A DNA stretch of 26,295 bases, taken from the NCBI GenBank assembly GCA_032718475.1, contig JAUCBJ010001890.1:1-26295 (forward strand), read 5' to 3'. This document shows, in pieces, positions 8,179 through 18,064 of the stretch. Source of the stretch: Nemertoderma westbladi. Its lineage: Eukaryota; Xenacoelomorpha; Nemertodermatida; Nemertodermatidae. Every line of letters starts with the position of its first letter. The first letter of the stretch is position 1. The notes under the pieces were generated by a model. The model was given only the letters and a program-made list of their open reading frames with translations, made no database searches and had not been told where the DNA came from. Both the position numbers and the translations under genes were made by a program.

Positions 8179-10092
8179 TTAAGAATGCTGTGCCGGCTTG
8201 TCAACAAAATTGCACCGCCACAACTCCCTATCACCCATGACATTTGCTAGATCATCCGCATCTTTAAGGCCAGTGTCCTTTAAGATGCGTCTCAAGAAAG
8301 TCATGGGCTGTCCACCATGCTTATTCACTCCATGAGGCTGCCAAAGTACAAGATTATGCACTGGCTGGTCCTCACGGCGAAAGCAATGTCCTGCAAAGCG
8401 GAGGCGATTTTGTTCTAGAGTCAAGCTTGGGGGAACCAATGAGACACCTCCAATGTTATATAGTGTCTGGTTGGAGATGTGTGCATTGTACTTGACACAA
8501 TGAACCCGGCGTAGCATTCTTGTGAATGTGCCATCCAGAGATTTGGTGTCCTCAGCAGTTAGAGCCCAGCATGGACTCCCGTAGAGGAGTACTGGAACTA
8601 CTGCTGCTCTAAATAATCGGACCTTAAGTTTCCGATTAATTCTCGGTGATTTCCAAATCCTGGAAAGCCTATTCAAGGCTGTCCATGCCTTTCCCTTACG
8701 TATTCGAAGGTCCTCACCTGACTTCCGGATCCATGATCCCAGGTAACAGAAGTCGTCCACATGCTCAAGCATACCATCCTTTGAGCTTATGCTCATCCGA
8801 TCAGAGACTTTCTGAGGACTTTCAAAGTTAACGGTCAGAATTTTGGTCTTTCTGGAGTTAATAAAAAGACCAACACTAGAAGCAGCATGTTCTAATGAGC
8901 TGAGGAGCCGTTGGGCTCCCTCTAATGATTCTGAGAGTACTCCTAAGTCATCAGCAAAGTCTAGATCAGTTAGGTACTTGGCAGGATTTCCTCGACTTCT
9001 GGAGCCAGTAGGTAGAGTTATCATCACCCCATCATCATTATGATGATCTAAGGACATGCGTAGAACATAGTCAACCACAATAATGAACAAGAATGGTGCA
9101 AGTGTGTCTCCTTGGAGGACGCCCCATAACACTTCAAATGGTTCTGTGTCACCGTCAACAGTAGACACAAATGTTGTCGAACCATCGTATACTGATCTGA
9201 TTGCTGCAATAATTTCATCAGGAATCCCATATAATGAAAGTATGCTGAACATACGTGAGCGAGAGACTGAATCAAAGGCCTTGAAGAAGTCAACAAAGAT
9301 AACAGCCAGATGCCTGTCTTTCTTTTTTGATAATTCTTCAATTATCCTTCTAAGTGCCAAAATGGGCTCCATGGTCCCACGACCTTTACGGAACCCATTC
9401 TGATTTCCACGGAGCAGTCTCTCAATGGGATCCCTGATGCGATTTAATAGAATCCTATTGTATAGCTTTGCAGCAATCGAGATCAATGAGATTCCCCGAA
9501 AAGAACCATAGAGTGTTAGGTTGCCCTTCTTGGGAACTGGCACTAACTTATTTGTTTTCATTTCTTGTGGGACTCTTGTTGTTCGGTACATGTCTACTAT
9601 GATGGGATAGATGAGCTTTAAACACTCAGGTATTTTAAAGACCTCAGGGGGAACACCATCAACTCCACTGGCACGATTGGTCTTAATGCTCTTTGCAGCA
9701 GCCTTCACTTCTGCAAAGGAGATATCGCCAATGGGAATATCTGGGAGTACAGACTCAGACACTTTTACTTCTATAAAGTTATCAGGCAATACCCTGTCAT
9801 TATTGAGGAGCTTTTCAAAGTGGGCTTTCCAACCATTGAGGCGATCGGCTGGTGATTCAGCCTTAACCTTGGTGGTTGGTTGGCTTTTCCGCCCAGTAAG
9901 CAGATTGATTGATTTCCATGCCTGGGATGATTGCCTGCTGTCGTCAGCATCATTGATGGCATCAACCTGTTGGTTTATTAGCTCCTGTAGATTAACAGAG
10001 TACTGCCTGTTCAGGGACCTAGATGCAGCCTTAACTGCATTCTTGGCCGCTGTAGTCTGTTTGAGTCGGGACTCTTTCTGCGCCTTATTAGG
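8179..10092 (-). CDS. RTE-like non-LTR retrotransposon reverse transcriptase, open but 5'-truncated
   Basis: A minus-strand frame is open from the stop TGA at 10093-10095 to TAA at 8179-8181, about 637 codons. No natural start is evident, because the endonuclease half is missing. Order: a linker with SQAWKSINLLTGRKS and WKAHFEKLL; RT blocks VPVPKKGN, FRGISLISIAAKLYNRI and QNGFRKGRG; the first catalytic Asp in FVDFFKAFDSVSR; GVLQGDTLAPFLFIIVVDYV; the catalytic pair in LDFADDLGVL; then the thumb and a C-terminal tail with RMLRRVHCVKYN and LRFAGHCFRRED. It copies its RNA into DNA at a target nick. It is the best preserved element here. Clade is assigned by look: RTE-like rather than CR1. Confidence 0.88.
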   Translation of the reverse strand, partial: PNKAQKESRLKQTTAAKNAVKAASRSLNRQYSVNLQELINQQVDAINDADDSRQSSQAWKSINLLTGRKSQPTTKVKAESPADRLNGWKAHFEKLLNNDRVLPDNFIEVKVSESVLPDIPIGDISFAEVKAAAKSIKTNRASGVDGVPPEVFKIPECLKLIYPIIVDMYRTTRVPQEMKTNKLVPVPKKGNLTLYGSFRGISLISIAAKLYNRILLNRIRDPIERLLRGNQNGFRKGRGTMEPILALRRIIEELSKKKDRHLAVIFVDFFKAFDSVSRSRMFSILSLYGIPDEIIAAIRSVYDGSTTFVSTVDGDTEPFEVLWGVLQGDTLAPFLFIIVVDYVLRMSLDHHNDDGVMITLPTGSRSRGNPAKYLTDLDFADDLGVLSESLEGAQRLLSSLEHAASSVGLFINSRKTKILTVNFESPQKVSDRMSISSKDGMLEHVDDFCYLGSWIRKSGEDLRIRKGKAWTALNRLSRIWKSPRINRKLKVRLFRAAVVPVLLYGSPCWALTAEDTKSLDGTFTRMLRRVHCVKYNAHISNQTLYNIGGVSLVPPSLTLEQNRLRFAGHCFRREDQPVHNLVLWQPHGVNKHGGQPMTFLRRILKDTGLKDADDLANVMGDRELWRCNFVDKPAQHS

Positions 10093-10095
10093 TCA

Positions 10096-10178
10096 GTAGG
10101 TAACCTACCGGTACCAGTACACAGCAACTGTATTGGAATTATGCTTTGTTTGAATTTCCCTCCATCAAGTCTACATCT
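10096..10178. repeat. Inverted repeat flanking the LINE block, right arm
   Basis: Inverse of 7641-7724. It ends exactly where the AT-rich tail of the neighbouring CR1-like LINE begins (10179), and starts next to the 5' truncation point of the RTE-like frame. Confidence 0.8.
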
Positions 10179-10615
10179 TTTATTATTTTATTATTATCAC
10201 TCTATGTATTTATAAAAATTAAATTAAAAGTACATGAGGAGAGAAAACAACCAGGTTATTAAAAATTAAACACTTATGGTTGCCCGAGCAGGCTCTAAAA
10301 TTACACAAAAATACAGAAATATATTCTACAAAATAAAATTAAAATTAACGCAACAATGTCATAGTCTACGAATTTCTGAAAATTGATAAAAAAAAAAAAA
10401 AATTTGGTGCAGTGAATAAAGATATCATATTTACATTCAAAATAAAAAAGCATAAAACGGTGCAGTAGAATAGACAGAAGCGGTGCTGAAAATATAAAAT
10501 AAAATAAATACAAGGGTACAGTAAACAGTAGGCTATGTGCAATAAAATATTCACAATAAAAATTGATTGTTATGATTCACAAAAATAATAAAAAAAAATA
10601 CAAATATGCGCATGT
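10179..10615 (-). other. 3' untranslated tail of the CR1-like LINE
   Basis: Lies downstream of the stop codon at 10616-10618 on the minus strand. AT-rich, includes an A15 run near 10387, and ends (minus strand) in short AATAAT-like repeats at 10179-10200, which suits the microsatellite tail of a CR1/L2-type retrotransposon. Confidence 0.5.
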
Positions 10616-11135
10616 TTACAAATTTCTATTAATTTTACAAAAAGATAGCAGGTCAAGGTCTTTAAGCTTTTTGGAAAATAAAAATTTACTTTCAGTATTG
10701 ACAGTTTCCGTTGGGAGCCAGTTCCAAATTGGAACTACTCGGTGGGCAAAATTATTCTTGCACATTAGAAGCCTCGACTGTTTATGGTAGAGTTTAAGCT
10801 CGTGACCTTAAATCCAGCTCTCGGCGCAATAGTGAAGAAATCGTTCAAATTTAAGTTGATATTACTGTAAACTATAGAATGTGCCATTTTTAAGTCAAAA
10901 ATAACACGGCGCACTTCGAGAGGTTGTAGTTTTAATATCCTAATCCTATCTAAATAACCTACAGGTTCCAAATTGCACTGTCGAAAAAGTCGGCGCGTAA
11001 AATATCTTTGTACCCGCTCAAGGAGATCAATTGCTCCAACATGATAGGGCGACCAAACAGAGGTGCAATATTCTAATAAAGGTTGTACATAGGATTTAAA
11101 AGCAGTGAGAAAGGCACGAGTATTATTTGAAGGTG
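10616..11135 (-). pseudogene. CR1/L2-like LINE reverse transcriptase, C-terminal end
   Basis: The minus-strand reading gives NTRAFLTAFKSYVQPLLEYC, SVWSPYHVGAIDLLERVQRY and FTRRLFRQC, then RIRILKLQPLEVRRVIFDLK. This is the standard C-terminal domain of CR1/L2/Rex-type LINEs ('YVRPILEYasPVWSP...LERVQRrFT'). After one frameshift near 10800 the terminal segment RVVPIWNWLPTETVNTESKF follows, ending TAA at 10616-10618. The catalytic RT domain is absent, as usual for a 5'-truncated copy. It abuts a hAT relic at about 11150, so it probably inserted into it. Confidence 0.82.
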
Positions 11136-11159
11136 GGGTGCAACTATGAGAATGGACAG

Positions 11160-11995
11160 CAGTAATGGTCTGCTATGCGAGTAGAGCAGTAGCTCTGGAA
11201 GTAGTAGAGTACACACTATACGTGATTTTCTCCTCCAGCACTGCTCTTAACTTCGGCAAGATGTTGAAGAATACTGCAACTGAATTTATCGCAGTCACAG
11301 CGGCGAGGATTGACTGCAACCTACAGGCCTCCTGTACAGCCAAGTTCAGGTTGTGCTCTGCACAGTGCATATAGATGGCGAGGGTCTGTCCGTGCTTTTC
11401 CCTAATCAGCGATTGTACACCTTTAAACTGACCCAACATGGTCAACGCACCATAATATCCTTGCCACCATCTGAGTGGTGATACCCAGCTGTCCCACAAT
11501 CTTCTTAAGTGACTCAGCCACAGCAGCAACTGTACATGAGCTGAGGTGCATGAAACAAAGAAACTTATCATGCACCATGTATTTCCCATCAATGAATCGC
11601 ACACAAACTGACATCTGCTCCTTGGAGCTCACATCTGATGTCTCATCAGCCAGCAAAGCAAAGTAGCTGGAGCTGTTGACCGTGCCGATAAGCTCCTTGG
11701 TGAGGACACTGGCCATGTTGTGAATTAGCTCATTATGAGATTCGGAGCATTGCAGGGACCCGAAGTCAGGTGCTTCCGGAGGATTGGGTTATGTTTGGCC
11801 AGAAGCTGCAGCAGTGCAACATAGTTACCATGGGTGTAATCAATCGAGTCATCCTCATGGACTTTGATTGCACCAAAATCACGATGCCCATGAAGTTGTA
11901 GACCAAGTTGAGCCAAGAACTCTATCGGTTCCATAACACACTGTAGTCGTTCACGGATGTTATCACTAGCTGTCTCAGCTGCTTGTCCAACAGTT
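11160..11995 (-). pseudogene. hAT-family transposase relic (ZMYM1-like lineage)
   Basis: From 11995 downward the minus strand encodes AETASDNIRERLQ, FLAQLGLQLHGHRDFG, GNYVALLQLLAKHNPILRKH, then FALLADETSDVSSKEQMSVC with the first catalytic Asp in ADETSD, VRFIDGKYMVHDKF, and a second block YYGALTMLGQFKGVQSLI, where the usual 'GYDGA' Asp is Tyr. YMHCAEHNLNLAVQEAC follows. The pieces lie in at least three frames (breaks near 11720 and 11440), so it is dead. It resembles the hAT branch annotated as zinc finger MYM-type protein 1-like in animals. The BED finger and C-terminal dimerisation region are missing. Confidence 0.85.
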
Positions 11996-12510
11996 TGGCG
12001 TGGGGTGTAAGACTCTAGTGTTTTATTAGTGCCTTATTAGCATTCAAACATTTACGATGACGATGACAACGACGGACGGACGGATCCACTAATTATACCC
12101 CTACACTAAGGCTCACCTGGACTTACGTGGCTCGCCCCACAAGCACACCCCAGACAGGCTGTTCTACGCGGGGGTGGGAAGGTTTCAACTTTGATGGTAA
12201 TTATTTTGGAATGAAATTTTTTCATACGAAAAATACAACTCCTCCGCCATTTCATTACCGTATTTTTATATATTTTCTATATATGCTATGTGATATGTTA
12301 ATGAACATGCTGGTTTCAAAAAATGTAGTATATATCCAAAAATGAACATAAATGGAAAATATACTGATATGTATACTGAATAATACTGATATGGTAGTGA
12401 AGAGTTTAGTGAAATTAAAAAAGTCATGCAGGCCGCGGCGGCAAAATTTTTTTCACAGTTTTGTTTACTTTTGATAATTTTCATTTTGGTGGTATATCAT
12501 TTGTTCTTTA
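11996..12510. other. Unassigned spacer
   Basis: No gene recognised. Has a short CGATGACGATGACAACGACG tract near 12057 and AT-rich sequence. The last bases before 12511 (TTTGTTCTTTATAG) look like a splice acceptor for the integrase exon. Confidence 0.4.
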
Positions 12511-12682
12511 TAGCTTGTAAAAGCACCCACAACCAGCGCATAGAGCGGATATGGCGCGATGTCTATAGTGTTGTGTGGTGTGTTTATTACAAACTATTCT
12601 ATTGGTTCGAGGACCAATGGTATCTGGATCCCTGTGACTTTCACGATCTATGGGTGCTCCATTATGTTATATGCCTCGTATT
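12511..12682 (+). pseudogene. Integrase-core (rve-type) gene, 5' piece of interrupted exon
   Basis: After a likely acceptor at 12510 the frame reads STHNQRIERIWRDVYSVV, then YYKLFYWFEDQWYLDPCDFH and WVLHYV. This is the well-conserved second half of a multicopy animal integrase-core domain ('HNQRIERLWRDV...LDP...FaLHYVflPRIN'). The reading continues at 14493-14520 with PRINSSLQEFING once the inserted element is removed, with one base missing at the join. The upstream catalytic Asp residues are not visible here. Confidence 0.82.
12675..12682. repeat. Target-site duplication, left copy (CTCGTATT)
   Basis: CTCGTATT at 12675-12682 recurs at 14493-14500. One further base on the left (C) also matches, so 8 or 9 bp. 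It lies within the conserved codons for Pro-Arg-Ile of the integrase domain. Confidence 0.8.
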
Positions 12683-14492
12683 GGTTATATTGAAAAATAT
12701 CGAGACATGAAAAATATCGAGAGTAAAAATAACGCGAGTAAAAACATCGAGTGTTGAAAAATAACGATAATATCGAGAGTTCAAAAAATATCGAGAGTAA
12801 AAACATCGAGTGTTGAAAAATAACGATAATATCGAGAGTTCAAAAAATATCGAGAGTAAACATATCGAGGGTAAAAATATTGAGAGTAAAAATACCGAGT
12901 GTTGAAAAATATCGAGAGTAAAAATATCGAGAGTAAAAATATCGAGTGTTGAAAAATATCGAGAGTAAAAATATCGAGTGTTGAAAAATATCGAGAGTAA
13001 AAATATCGAGTGTTGAAAAATATCGAGAGTAAAAATATCGAGTGTTGAAAAATATCGAGAGTAAAAATATCGAGTGTTGAAAAATATCGAGAGTAAAAAT
13101 ATCGAGTGTTGAAAAATATCGAGAGTAAAAATATCGAGTGTTGAAAAATATCGAGTGTTGAAAAATATCGAGTGTTGAAAAATATCGAGAGTAAAAATAT
13201 CGAGTGTTGAAAAATATAGAATGTTGAAAAATATCGAGAGTAAAAATATCGAGTGTTGAAAAATATAGAATGTTGAAAAATATCGAGAGTAAAAATATCG
13301 ATAGTAACAATTTTTTAAAATTAGGGCTGTATGATAATTTTTTTTACTAAAAATGTTCTAGAACAACAATATTTATCAACATTTGGTAGCTTATACAGTA
13401 CGTGTTCTAATATAATATTTAACAATATTTATAATATTTATCAAAATTTATATATATATATTTCAATACACCCCGGGCGGGGTAAATATGCGGTAAAATT
13501 AATTATAAAAACACACAGTAAAAGGTCGTTCACTTGTAAAATAAATATTAAGTATAAAATATTATTATTATTATTTAACTGGAAGATGACTATGAAGCAG
13601 CCAGTTGTGACAGCGGTGGGCACATCGCACAGACGAGCACGTGGTAACGGTCATCGCAGGGCTCGCCGCAGTATTTACAGCAGCAGGTGGATGTGAGTTC
13701 GTGGAACGGTGTAGCGGTTGAGCAGACACATTTTATCAAAATTTATAGCTAGCACTTCTTATTTATTAAAAAAATAGCAAAAACTAGCTAGTATAATAAA
13801 TCTGGTAAATGGGTACCCAAGGTGTATTACATAATGCCATTCACTTGCACTGTTGTAACCCATGCACTGCAATATTGTTCCATAATTCTAAATAAAATGC
13901 TCAAGTAAAATGCAATATTTTTACTCTCGATATTTTTCAACACTCGATATTTTTCAACACTCGATATTTTTCAACACTCGATATTTTTCAACACTCGATA
14001 TTTTTCAACACTCGATATTTTTACTCTCGATATTTTTCAACACTCGATATTTTTCAACAGTCGATATTTTTCAACACTCGATATTTTTACTCTCGATATT
14101 TTTCAACACTCGATATTTTTACTCTCGATATTTTTCAACACTCGATATTTTTACTCTCGATATTTTTCAACACTCGATATTTTTCAACACTCGATATTTT
14201 TACTCTCGATATTTTTCAACACTCGATATTTTTACTCTCGATATTTTTCAACACTCGATATTTTTACTCTCGATATTTTTCAACACTCGATATTTTTACT
14301 CTCGATATTTTTCAACACTCGATATTTTTCAACACTCGTTATTTTCGATATTTTTCATCTCGTGTTATTTTTACTCTCGATGTTTTTTAATCACGTTAAT
14401 TTTCAACACTCGTTATTTTTACTCTCGATATTTTTACTCTCGTTATTTTTACTCTCGATGTTTTTCAAGTCTCGATATTTTTCACCATTACC
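12683..14492. mobile_element. Inverted-array element, TATCGAG family, non-autonomous
   Basis: Starts GGTTATATTGAAAAATATCG and ends in the inverse of GGTAATGGTGAAAAATATCG. The two arms are tandem arrays (12700-13306 and 13911-14485) of two alternating units, TATCGAGAGTAAAAA (15 bp) and TATCGAGTGTTGAAAAA (17 bp), in opposite orientation. The 600-bp centre has no transposase. It holds only a 36-residue Arg-rich frame ending at 13696 and AT-rich sequence. Flanked by an 8-bp duplication and inserted in an integrase gene. The long frames at 12840-13310 and 13910-14539 are translated array. Confidence 0.87.
13588..13696 (+). other. Short Arg-rich open frame in the element centre
   Basis: The ATG near 13586 opens a short frame with HRRARGNGHRRARRSIYSSR, ending TGA at 13694-13696. 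It is GC-rich compared with its surroundings, which suggests a captured fragment. No family recognised; may not be a gene. Confidence 0.2.
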
Positions 14493-14717
14493 CTCGTATT
14501 AATTCATCATTACAGGAATTCATAAATGGAATTCAATGAATTGAAAATGAATTCATGGACTTCGTACGGAATCTTACTGGTCGCCAAAAAAATTTTTATT
14601 AACAGTTGCTTGTCACTCATGGAATCTAACACCGAGGATATAGTGGATCCTGCGTCTTATGGGTTTGACTGGGAGGGCCTGAATGAATGCCTGCGAAAAC
14701 ATATATATATAAAATAA
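14493..14717 (+). pseudogene. Integrase-core gene, 3' piece after the insertion
   Basis: Begins with the repeated CTCGTATT. The frame from 14492 reads PRINSSLQEFINGIQ then stops. After a shift the tail reads NTEDIVDPASYGFDWEGLNE and ends TAA near 14715. The Tyr-Gly-x-Asp-Trp-Glu-Gly end is characteristic of the same integrase family. At least two frameshifts and one stop mark it as a pseudogene, besides the 1.8 kb insertion. Confidence 0.78.
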
Positions 14718-14882
14718 TAAATACATAAAAATAATAAAATAATAAATAAAACATAAAAATATATAGAGTATATACCGGTATATACAGTAATATCGGATTA
14801 GGTACATCAGTACCTTTCTTTATCTCACAATAATATCTAATATATCTCTAAACATATAGTCTCAATACATGCATTACAATTT
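14718..14882. other. AT-rich intergenic stretch between converging genes
   Basis: Simple ATAAA/TATA-rich sequence between the plus-strand integrase relic and the minus-strand HECT exon, including TATATACCGGTATATAC near 14770. Confidence 0.4.
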
Positions 14883-15126
14883 TCAGTTATCAGTAAAGGT
14901 CGTAACCATTTCAATAACTCGTAGCATACTTCTTTTAAACTCATCGTAATCATTTACAACTGGTAATGCCAATTCCATTGGAATAAATCATCATCAGCGG
15001 GTGGAGGAACATAACAGTTGGGTCAATGTCAAATCCAAGAGCGGACAACATCTGAACCAGTTGTTGCAAATGTCAGCAGATCTGACAGGCCGATATTACT
15101 TTCTGATAACAGACTGGATTTTCCAG
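14883..15126 (-). pseudogene. Second HECT gene, last exon (C-lobe) without the catalytic cysteine
   Basis: A good acceptor (TTATTATCTTTCAG) precedes 15126 on the minus strand. The reading gives LSDLLTFATTGSDVV, then GFDIDPTVMFLH, then PPADDD, then ELALPVVNDYDEFKRSMLRV, with TGA at 14883-14885. This follows the HECT C-lobe order 'LL.F.TGs..PPLGF...P.v.F...LP.A.TC...L.LP...yeeFk..M'. The expected Thr-Cys before the Leu-x-Leu-Pro is absent: no TGT or TGC codon lies between the PPAD and ELALP codons in any frame. Three small frameshifts occur. It belongs with the exons at 17363-18655. Confidence 0.8.
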
Positions 15127-15457
15127 CTGAAAGATAATAAATAAGAATAATATAGATTATATATTATATATTATATCTAAATAAATTTATTGATTATATA
15201 TTGCCTGATATAGCTGCCTGATATACTCCTCAATGGAATTAAACAAAGTAATACTAAAATAACGAATTTTCCAATGTTTGTATGGCTCACTAAAATTAAT
15301 TAACAAATCAACCTCGAAAACCCCTACACCGAAAACAACCCAGGCTGTTAGTTTGAATTTTGGATTTTATGGGACATCCCTATATTATATACGGTTATAT
15401 ATAATAATTTTGCTAATAATTTAATTTGAATTACAATTTATTTTAATTAAAATTAAT
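15127..15457. other. Probable intron of the second HECT gene
   Basis: AT-rich, with TATATT simple repeats near 15155-15180. No coding signal recognised. Confidence 0.4.
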
Positions 15458-17112
15458 TTAACTATTTACATACTTGTGTGTAAAGTAGCACTGTATGGCT
15501 GCGGGGAGATTCTTCGACTTAATTCCTTCAATCAGTCTCCGTAGTGCAAGTATCTGAGCTATTGTTGATCTACTTGGTCGAAATCCATTTTGGCTCTTAC
15601 GCAGTAGTTTCTCTATGTGAGGCCTAATCCTATATAGAATCATTTTATTGTATATTTTGGCAGCTACCACAAGCAGACAGATCCCACGATAGTTTGTTGG
15701 TATACTGAGGTCTCCTTTCTTGGGGAGAGGCTTTAGTTAACATTTAGTCCAAATTGGTGGTGGCTTTTCCCCTTTTAACATCCGGTTGCAAACATTCAAT
15801 AATGGTCTGTTTAGCACTCCTGTTTTCCATACCTCCGCTGGGATTTCATCTAATCCACTTCCCCTGTTTCTATAGGTAGTGTCTTGTCATATATTTTCCT
15901 TGTAGGGCTGACCTCGATGTTTGGTGGCTGCCCAAGCAAGTTGCTGAAGTGATTTTTCCACTTCCCAACACGTTCTTCAGGACTATCGGCTTTGAGGCGC
16001 CCCTTTGCACAACTTTTCCGACCAGATACCTCATTTACAGTTTGCCAGGTAAGTCTTGATTGTTGCTGTATGTGAGCAGTTGTAATTGCTTCAGTTTTAT
16101 CCTGTATGTACTTTTCCTGGCTGATGTTGTAGGCCAATTTAAGATCGTCCTTATCTTTCTCAACCTTGTTAATGTTTTCGGTTGTTGGTTGTTCAGTTTT
16201 AACTTTGTAGGCTATCTTAAGATCTTCTCTCTTACAAGTAACCTCAGAGTTTTGCCATGGCACATACTGTTTTCGTTTGGGTTTTTGGGGGATATGCCTC
16301 TTAGCTGATTCCTTGTGGGCTGTTATTATATTCTGGTATATTGAATCGGTGGACTGGTCTTCATCCATTGACTGACGTGCTTCAAAGCGGTTTTGAACTT
16401 CTACTGTGTAAGCATCCTTTTACTGCATTGTCAGTTCTGAGTTTCTCCCAGTCATAGTTGATTTGCTTGCTTGTCCTGGGTTTGCTGGCTCTCAAACTGA
16501 GTCTGATCTCTGCAGTCACAATTCTGTGGTCCGAACCAATTAGGTTGAACGAGCTGTATGCCTCGCAGTTGATCATGCTGTTTCTCCACTTTTTGTTTAT
16601 AAGGATGTAATCCAGTTGTGCTTTGGTTCCATTAGGGTATTGAAAGGTCCATAACTTCCCCTTACTCTTTTCGAATGTGTTGTTTATTGGTATCAATTCA
16701 CATTTTTCCATTAGGTCTAAAAGTAAGTACCCATTTCTGTTAGAACTGGTGTAATAGGTGTAACCATTGATGTCTTCTGGGCCAATTTGCGCATTAAGGT
16801 CACCAGCAATGACTTTAACATTGTGTTTCGGAATGTCCTTTATAAGTCCAGTCAGATCTTCATAAAACTTGACTGCTTGTTCTGGCTCTGAGGCATTGGT
16901 TGGACTGTAGCAACATATAACTGTTGTCTTGGGATTCCCATCAAATGTTGCGATCATAACCCTAGAATTTATAGATTCGATGTTGTTTAGTTAGGGTCTT
17001 AAGTGCAAATGGGCTTAGCAGAATTCCTACTCCGCCAATTGATGCATTGGCCGAGTTTCTTACTGCTGAGCTTGTTACTAACGTCCATCCATTTCCAATG
17101 TCATTTAAAGTT
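15458..17112 (-). pseudogene. RTE-like LINE, truncated at both ends, between two HECT exons
   Basis: Minus strand from about 17112. The apurinic-endonuclease-like domain has GWTLVTSSAVRNSANASIGG, VICCYSPTNASEPEQAV, VIAGDLNAQIGPED, QLDYILINKKWRNS and LIGSDHRIVTAE (catalytic Asn/Asp/His motifs). A linker follows with WQTVNEVSGRKSCAKGRLKA and WKNHFSNLLGQPP, then RT blocks LPKKGDLSIPTNYRGICLLV and SQNGFRPSRSTIAQILALRR. It ends at about 15486, just before the 'FVDF.KAFD' catalytic block. Frame breaks occur near 16380, 15850 and 15740. It is of the same type as the LINE at 8179-10092 but diverged. A 5' truncation is normal for a LINE; loss of the 3' end needs a later deletion. Confidence 0.87.
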
Positions 17113-17362
17113 GTCTAAAGTTGTAAAGTACTAAATAAAAACTCGCTGTTAATACTAACGGCGTTGGGTAATGTTACAATTTTGAAATATATATTACCAG
17201 TAATTGCATTTCGATAAGAAAATAAATAAGAGAATAAACCAATTATCATTATTAATTATCAGAGAGAGATTAAGAGTAATTCAGTAATCAAGAAGAAAGC
17301 AAGAAAGAGATAAATTTATTAAGGAATTAAAGGAAGCAATAACATTTTATGATTTCAATTGG
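17113..17362. other. AT-rich spacer
   Basis: No gene recognised. A short AAAGTTGT duplication lies near 17106-17125 at the LINE edge, and AGAGAGAGATTAAGAG-type purine sequence near 17260-17310. Confidence 0.35.
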
Positions 17363-17506
17363 TTATTCAAATGTCGGTCTGATAAGAATGGTACCACCCA
17401 AAACTTGAATCAAATCACCCCAAAATACAACTATTGTCTTTTCTTTCCGCTTTCGCACACTATCCTCAGACCACTTGATTGTAAAGAGATGTTGAAAAAC
17501 ATCTGC
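17363..17506 (-). pseudogene. Second HECT gene, probable penultimate exon
   Basis: A minus-strand frame reads ADVFQHLFTIKWSEDSVRKR, then KEKTIVVFWGDLIQVLGG. HECT proteins of the animal G2E3-like group have 'F.p.f.e.GS..R..Ee.tv..w.d.l' directly before the 'LL.F.TG' segment, which here is the exon at 14883-15126. Order and strand fit. Splice sites are not clear, and the frame stops at 17363-17365. Confidence 0.55.
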
Positions 17507-17559
17507 TTTCAATAAATATCAATAAATGCTTCACGCCAAGTATGTGGATTTATGGATTT

Positions 17560-17725
17560 ATATCTGTTATGATACCATCCTGAAATCTATACCATGACCT
17601 ACTGTAGATACGACCCGCCAAGCCGCTGCAAAGCCCCTAAATTTAGTGGGCCAGTTATTTCTCTTAGATAGAACCCCTGAAACAATAAGTCTAGCGTGTC
17701 GAAAGTACTTGTCCCTAACTAAAAT
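17560..17725 (-). other. Possible further exon of the second HECT gene
   Basis: The minus strand has an acceptor-like GATAACATTTTAG at about 17726, followed by an open frame with DKYFRHARLIVSGVLSKRNN. The Tyr-Phe-x2-Ala-x-Leu-Ile pattern recalls the HECT N-lobe 'YY..Gk.iA.sl', but it lies after, not before, the segment at 18065-18145 that should follow it. Alternative frames exist. Low confidence. Confidence 0.25.
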
Positions 17726-17865
17726 GTTATCCTCTTTCAGATGAGACAAATAAAAAGTATATCGTATCTATAGTAGGTCATGTCTATACATTATTATCAC
17801 AGAGGACAATAACGAAATAAGTGACTATTACCTCAGTAGTATTAATAAATAGAATAGAAGGACAT

Positions 17866-17910
17866 TGTACGATTACGCTTACGATTACGAATTACGATTA
17901 CGATTAAGCT
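17866..17910. repeat. Short TTACGA cluster
   Basis: Six or so imperfect copies of TTACGA (ACGATTACGCTTACGATTAC and on). A local simple repeat. Confidence 0.6.
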
Positions 17911-18064
17911 TATTATTTAATACTTTACATTTCGATATATTATAAATAGTGCACAACAAGTTAGCAGGAAATTCAAATTTCTTAGATTAAGCTTATTGGT
18001 TATTTAAAAATAAAAACAGATCAATAAAAAAAAAAAAATACAAATTAATTACGGTTGCGCTTAC

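Noticed and set aside
12840-14539. Long open frames rich in YFxxRYFSTLDIF repeats
   Set aside because: They are straight translations of the TATCGAG tandem arrays, present in both arms on opposite strands; the repeat units simply lack stops in that frame. Only the last residues (PRINSSLQEFING) of the plus-strand frame are real protein, from the integrase gene.
17866-17910. Telomere-like repeat
   Set aside because: TTACGA copies are imperfect and few, internal to the sequence, and not TTAGGG-type.
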